Below are positions 6,098-6,338 of a DNA stretch of 6,338 nucleotides, piece after piece. The notes under the pieces were generated by a model. It did no database searches and was not told the DNA's origin. It saw only the letters and a program-made list of their open reading frames with translations. The translations under genes and the position numbers were made by a program. This stretch comes from Candidatus Aminicenantota bacterium (GTDB taxonomy: Bacteria; Acidobacteriota; Aminicenantia; UBA2199): assembly GCA_030639705.1 (NCBI GenBank), contig DAOWKX010000130.1, positions 1-6,338 of the forward strand, in the 5' to 3' direction. The first letter of the stretch is position 1; each line of letters starts with the position of its first letter.

Positions 6098-6338
6098 ACC
6101 CAAATCCACCACCTAAATTTGGATATTTCCCCAAAATCAAGATCAAGCAGGCGTGTCGGCTTCCCTTTGAACGGCTTGCGAATCCCATTTCTCGCCAATA
6201 TAGAAAATGGGCAATATAGGGAAGATGCAGTGCATCATTCTGAATTTTGCATGGTTTGTGATACAAACGTGCAAAATAGCTCCAAAAAACGAGAAACGTT
6301 TTTGGGTAAAGTGAAAAGGGATAGCGACTACAGCCTGC
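6096..6338 (-). CDS. Possible partial reading frame entering from the right edge
   Basis: On the minus strand this frame has no stop from the window edge to TAA at 6098-6096, 80 codons in all, with the start (if any) outside. The translation is aromatic-rich, with LPYIAHFLYWREMGF in the middle and a short C-terminal end GKYPNLGGGFG, and matches no family I recognise. It overlaps the whole hairpin cluster. An overlapping minus-strand frame from about 6226 to a TAG near 6075 is also open. Two open frames on the same DNA, the palindromes and the lack of a visible start suggest a non-coding repeat or the remains of a gene at least as much as a real one. A true gene here would end 47 bp before xseA and could be co-transcribed with it. 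Confidence 0.2.
   Translation of the reverse strand, partial: AGCSRYPFSLYPKTFLVFWSYFARLYHKPCKIQNDALHLPYIAHFLYWREMGFASRSKGSRHACLILILGKYPNLGGGFG
6184..6305. repeat. Cluster of inverted repeats (four consecutive potential hairpins)
   Basis: Four paired elements lie end to end. CCCATTT/AAATGGG pairs 6184-6190 with 6205-6211. GATGCA-G-TGCATC is a near-palindrome at 6224-6236. A long two-part stem occupies 6244-6277. CCAAAAAACG/CGTTTTTGG (6282-6291/6297-6305, one bulged A) closes around AGAAA. CAATATAG is also repeated at 6196-6203 and 6212-6219. TTTCTCG (6188-6194) can instead pair with CGAGAAA (6290-6296), enclosing the two middle hairpins and competing with the outer two, so alternative folds are possible. 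The density suggests a structured RNA or a palindromic interspersed repeat. I recognise no known family. Confidence 0.5.
6244..6277 (+). repeat. Long hairpin, 8-bp plus 6-bp stem
   Basis: ATTTTGCA (6244-6251) pairs perfectly with TGCAAAAT (6270-6277), and GTTTGT (6254-6259) pairs perfectly with ACAAAC (6263-6268) around a GAT loop. The joint is T6252-G6269, a wobble possible only in plus-strand RNA, with G6253 bulged. No T-run follows, so it is not a standard terminator. Confidence 0.6.

Noticed and set aside
6100..6160. Sigma-70 promoter for xseA
   Set aside because: TTGATC and TTGATT occur on the minus strand, but no convincing -10 element lies at proper spacing.
6207..6314. Plus-strand ORF of 35 codons starting with MGNIGK
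   Set aside because: There is no ribosome site, a stop lies two codons before the ATG, and it coincides with the hairpin cluster; likely chance.

Overview
The window reads as a bacterial chromosomal segment of mixed base composition. It holds one gene cut by the left edge, three complete genes and two structured intergenic stretches. The most telling taxonomic clue is the 1031-residue kinase: zinc ribbon, Hanks-type kinase, one membrane helix, a TolB/FlgO-like domain and a long TPR tail. That layout is familiar from Acidobacteriota, particularly Aminicenantes-like lineages, and from some deltaproteobacterial relatives. This placement is inference from architecture only and is held with low confidence.

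Layout, left to right. (1) 2-631, plus strand: the C-terminal part of a radical SAM enzyme with a SPASM-type auxiliary cluster domain; the catalytic N-terminus lies outside the window. (2) 628-3723, minus strand: the membrane Ser/Thr kinase, converging on gene 1 so that the two stop codons overlap. (3) 3724-4007: a 284-bp AT-rich gap. It contains a nested inverted-repeat element (3771-3886) whose pairing is better in the minus-strand transcript, so it is a candidate structured leader for the kinase. (4) 4008-4283 and 4280-6049, minus strand: xseB and xseA, the two subunits of exodeoxyribonuclease VII, joined by an ATGA overlap in an xseA-xseB operon. XseA has an extra N-terminal module of about 85 residues. 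(5) 6050-6338: no confident gene. It is dense in inverted repeats, and a minus-strand reading frame of 80 codons enters from the right edge without a visible start.

Functionally the genes do not form one obvious pathway. ExoVII is a housekeeping nuclease for single-stranded DNA. The kinase looks like a membrane receptor with a cytoplasmic catalytic domain and an extracytoplasmic sensory or scaffold half. The radical SAM protein probably belongs to a unit lying to the left. The left side, especially about 300-1860, is much more AT-rich than the kinase domain and the xse genes, and the shift falls inside the kinase gene. Most worth a second look are the two structured intergenic elements, the Cys/His-rich patch in the kinase TPR region, and the extra N-terminal domain of XseA.
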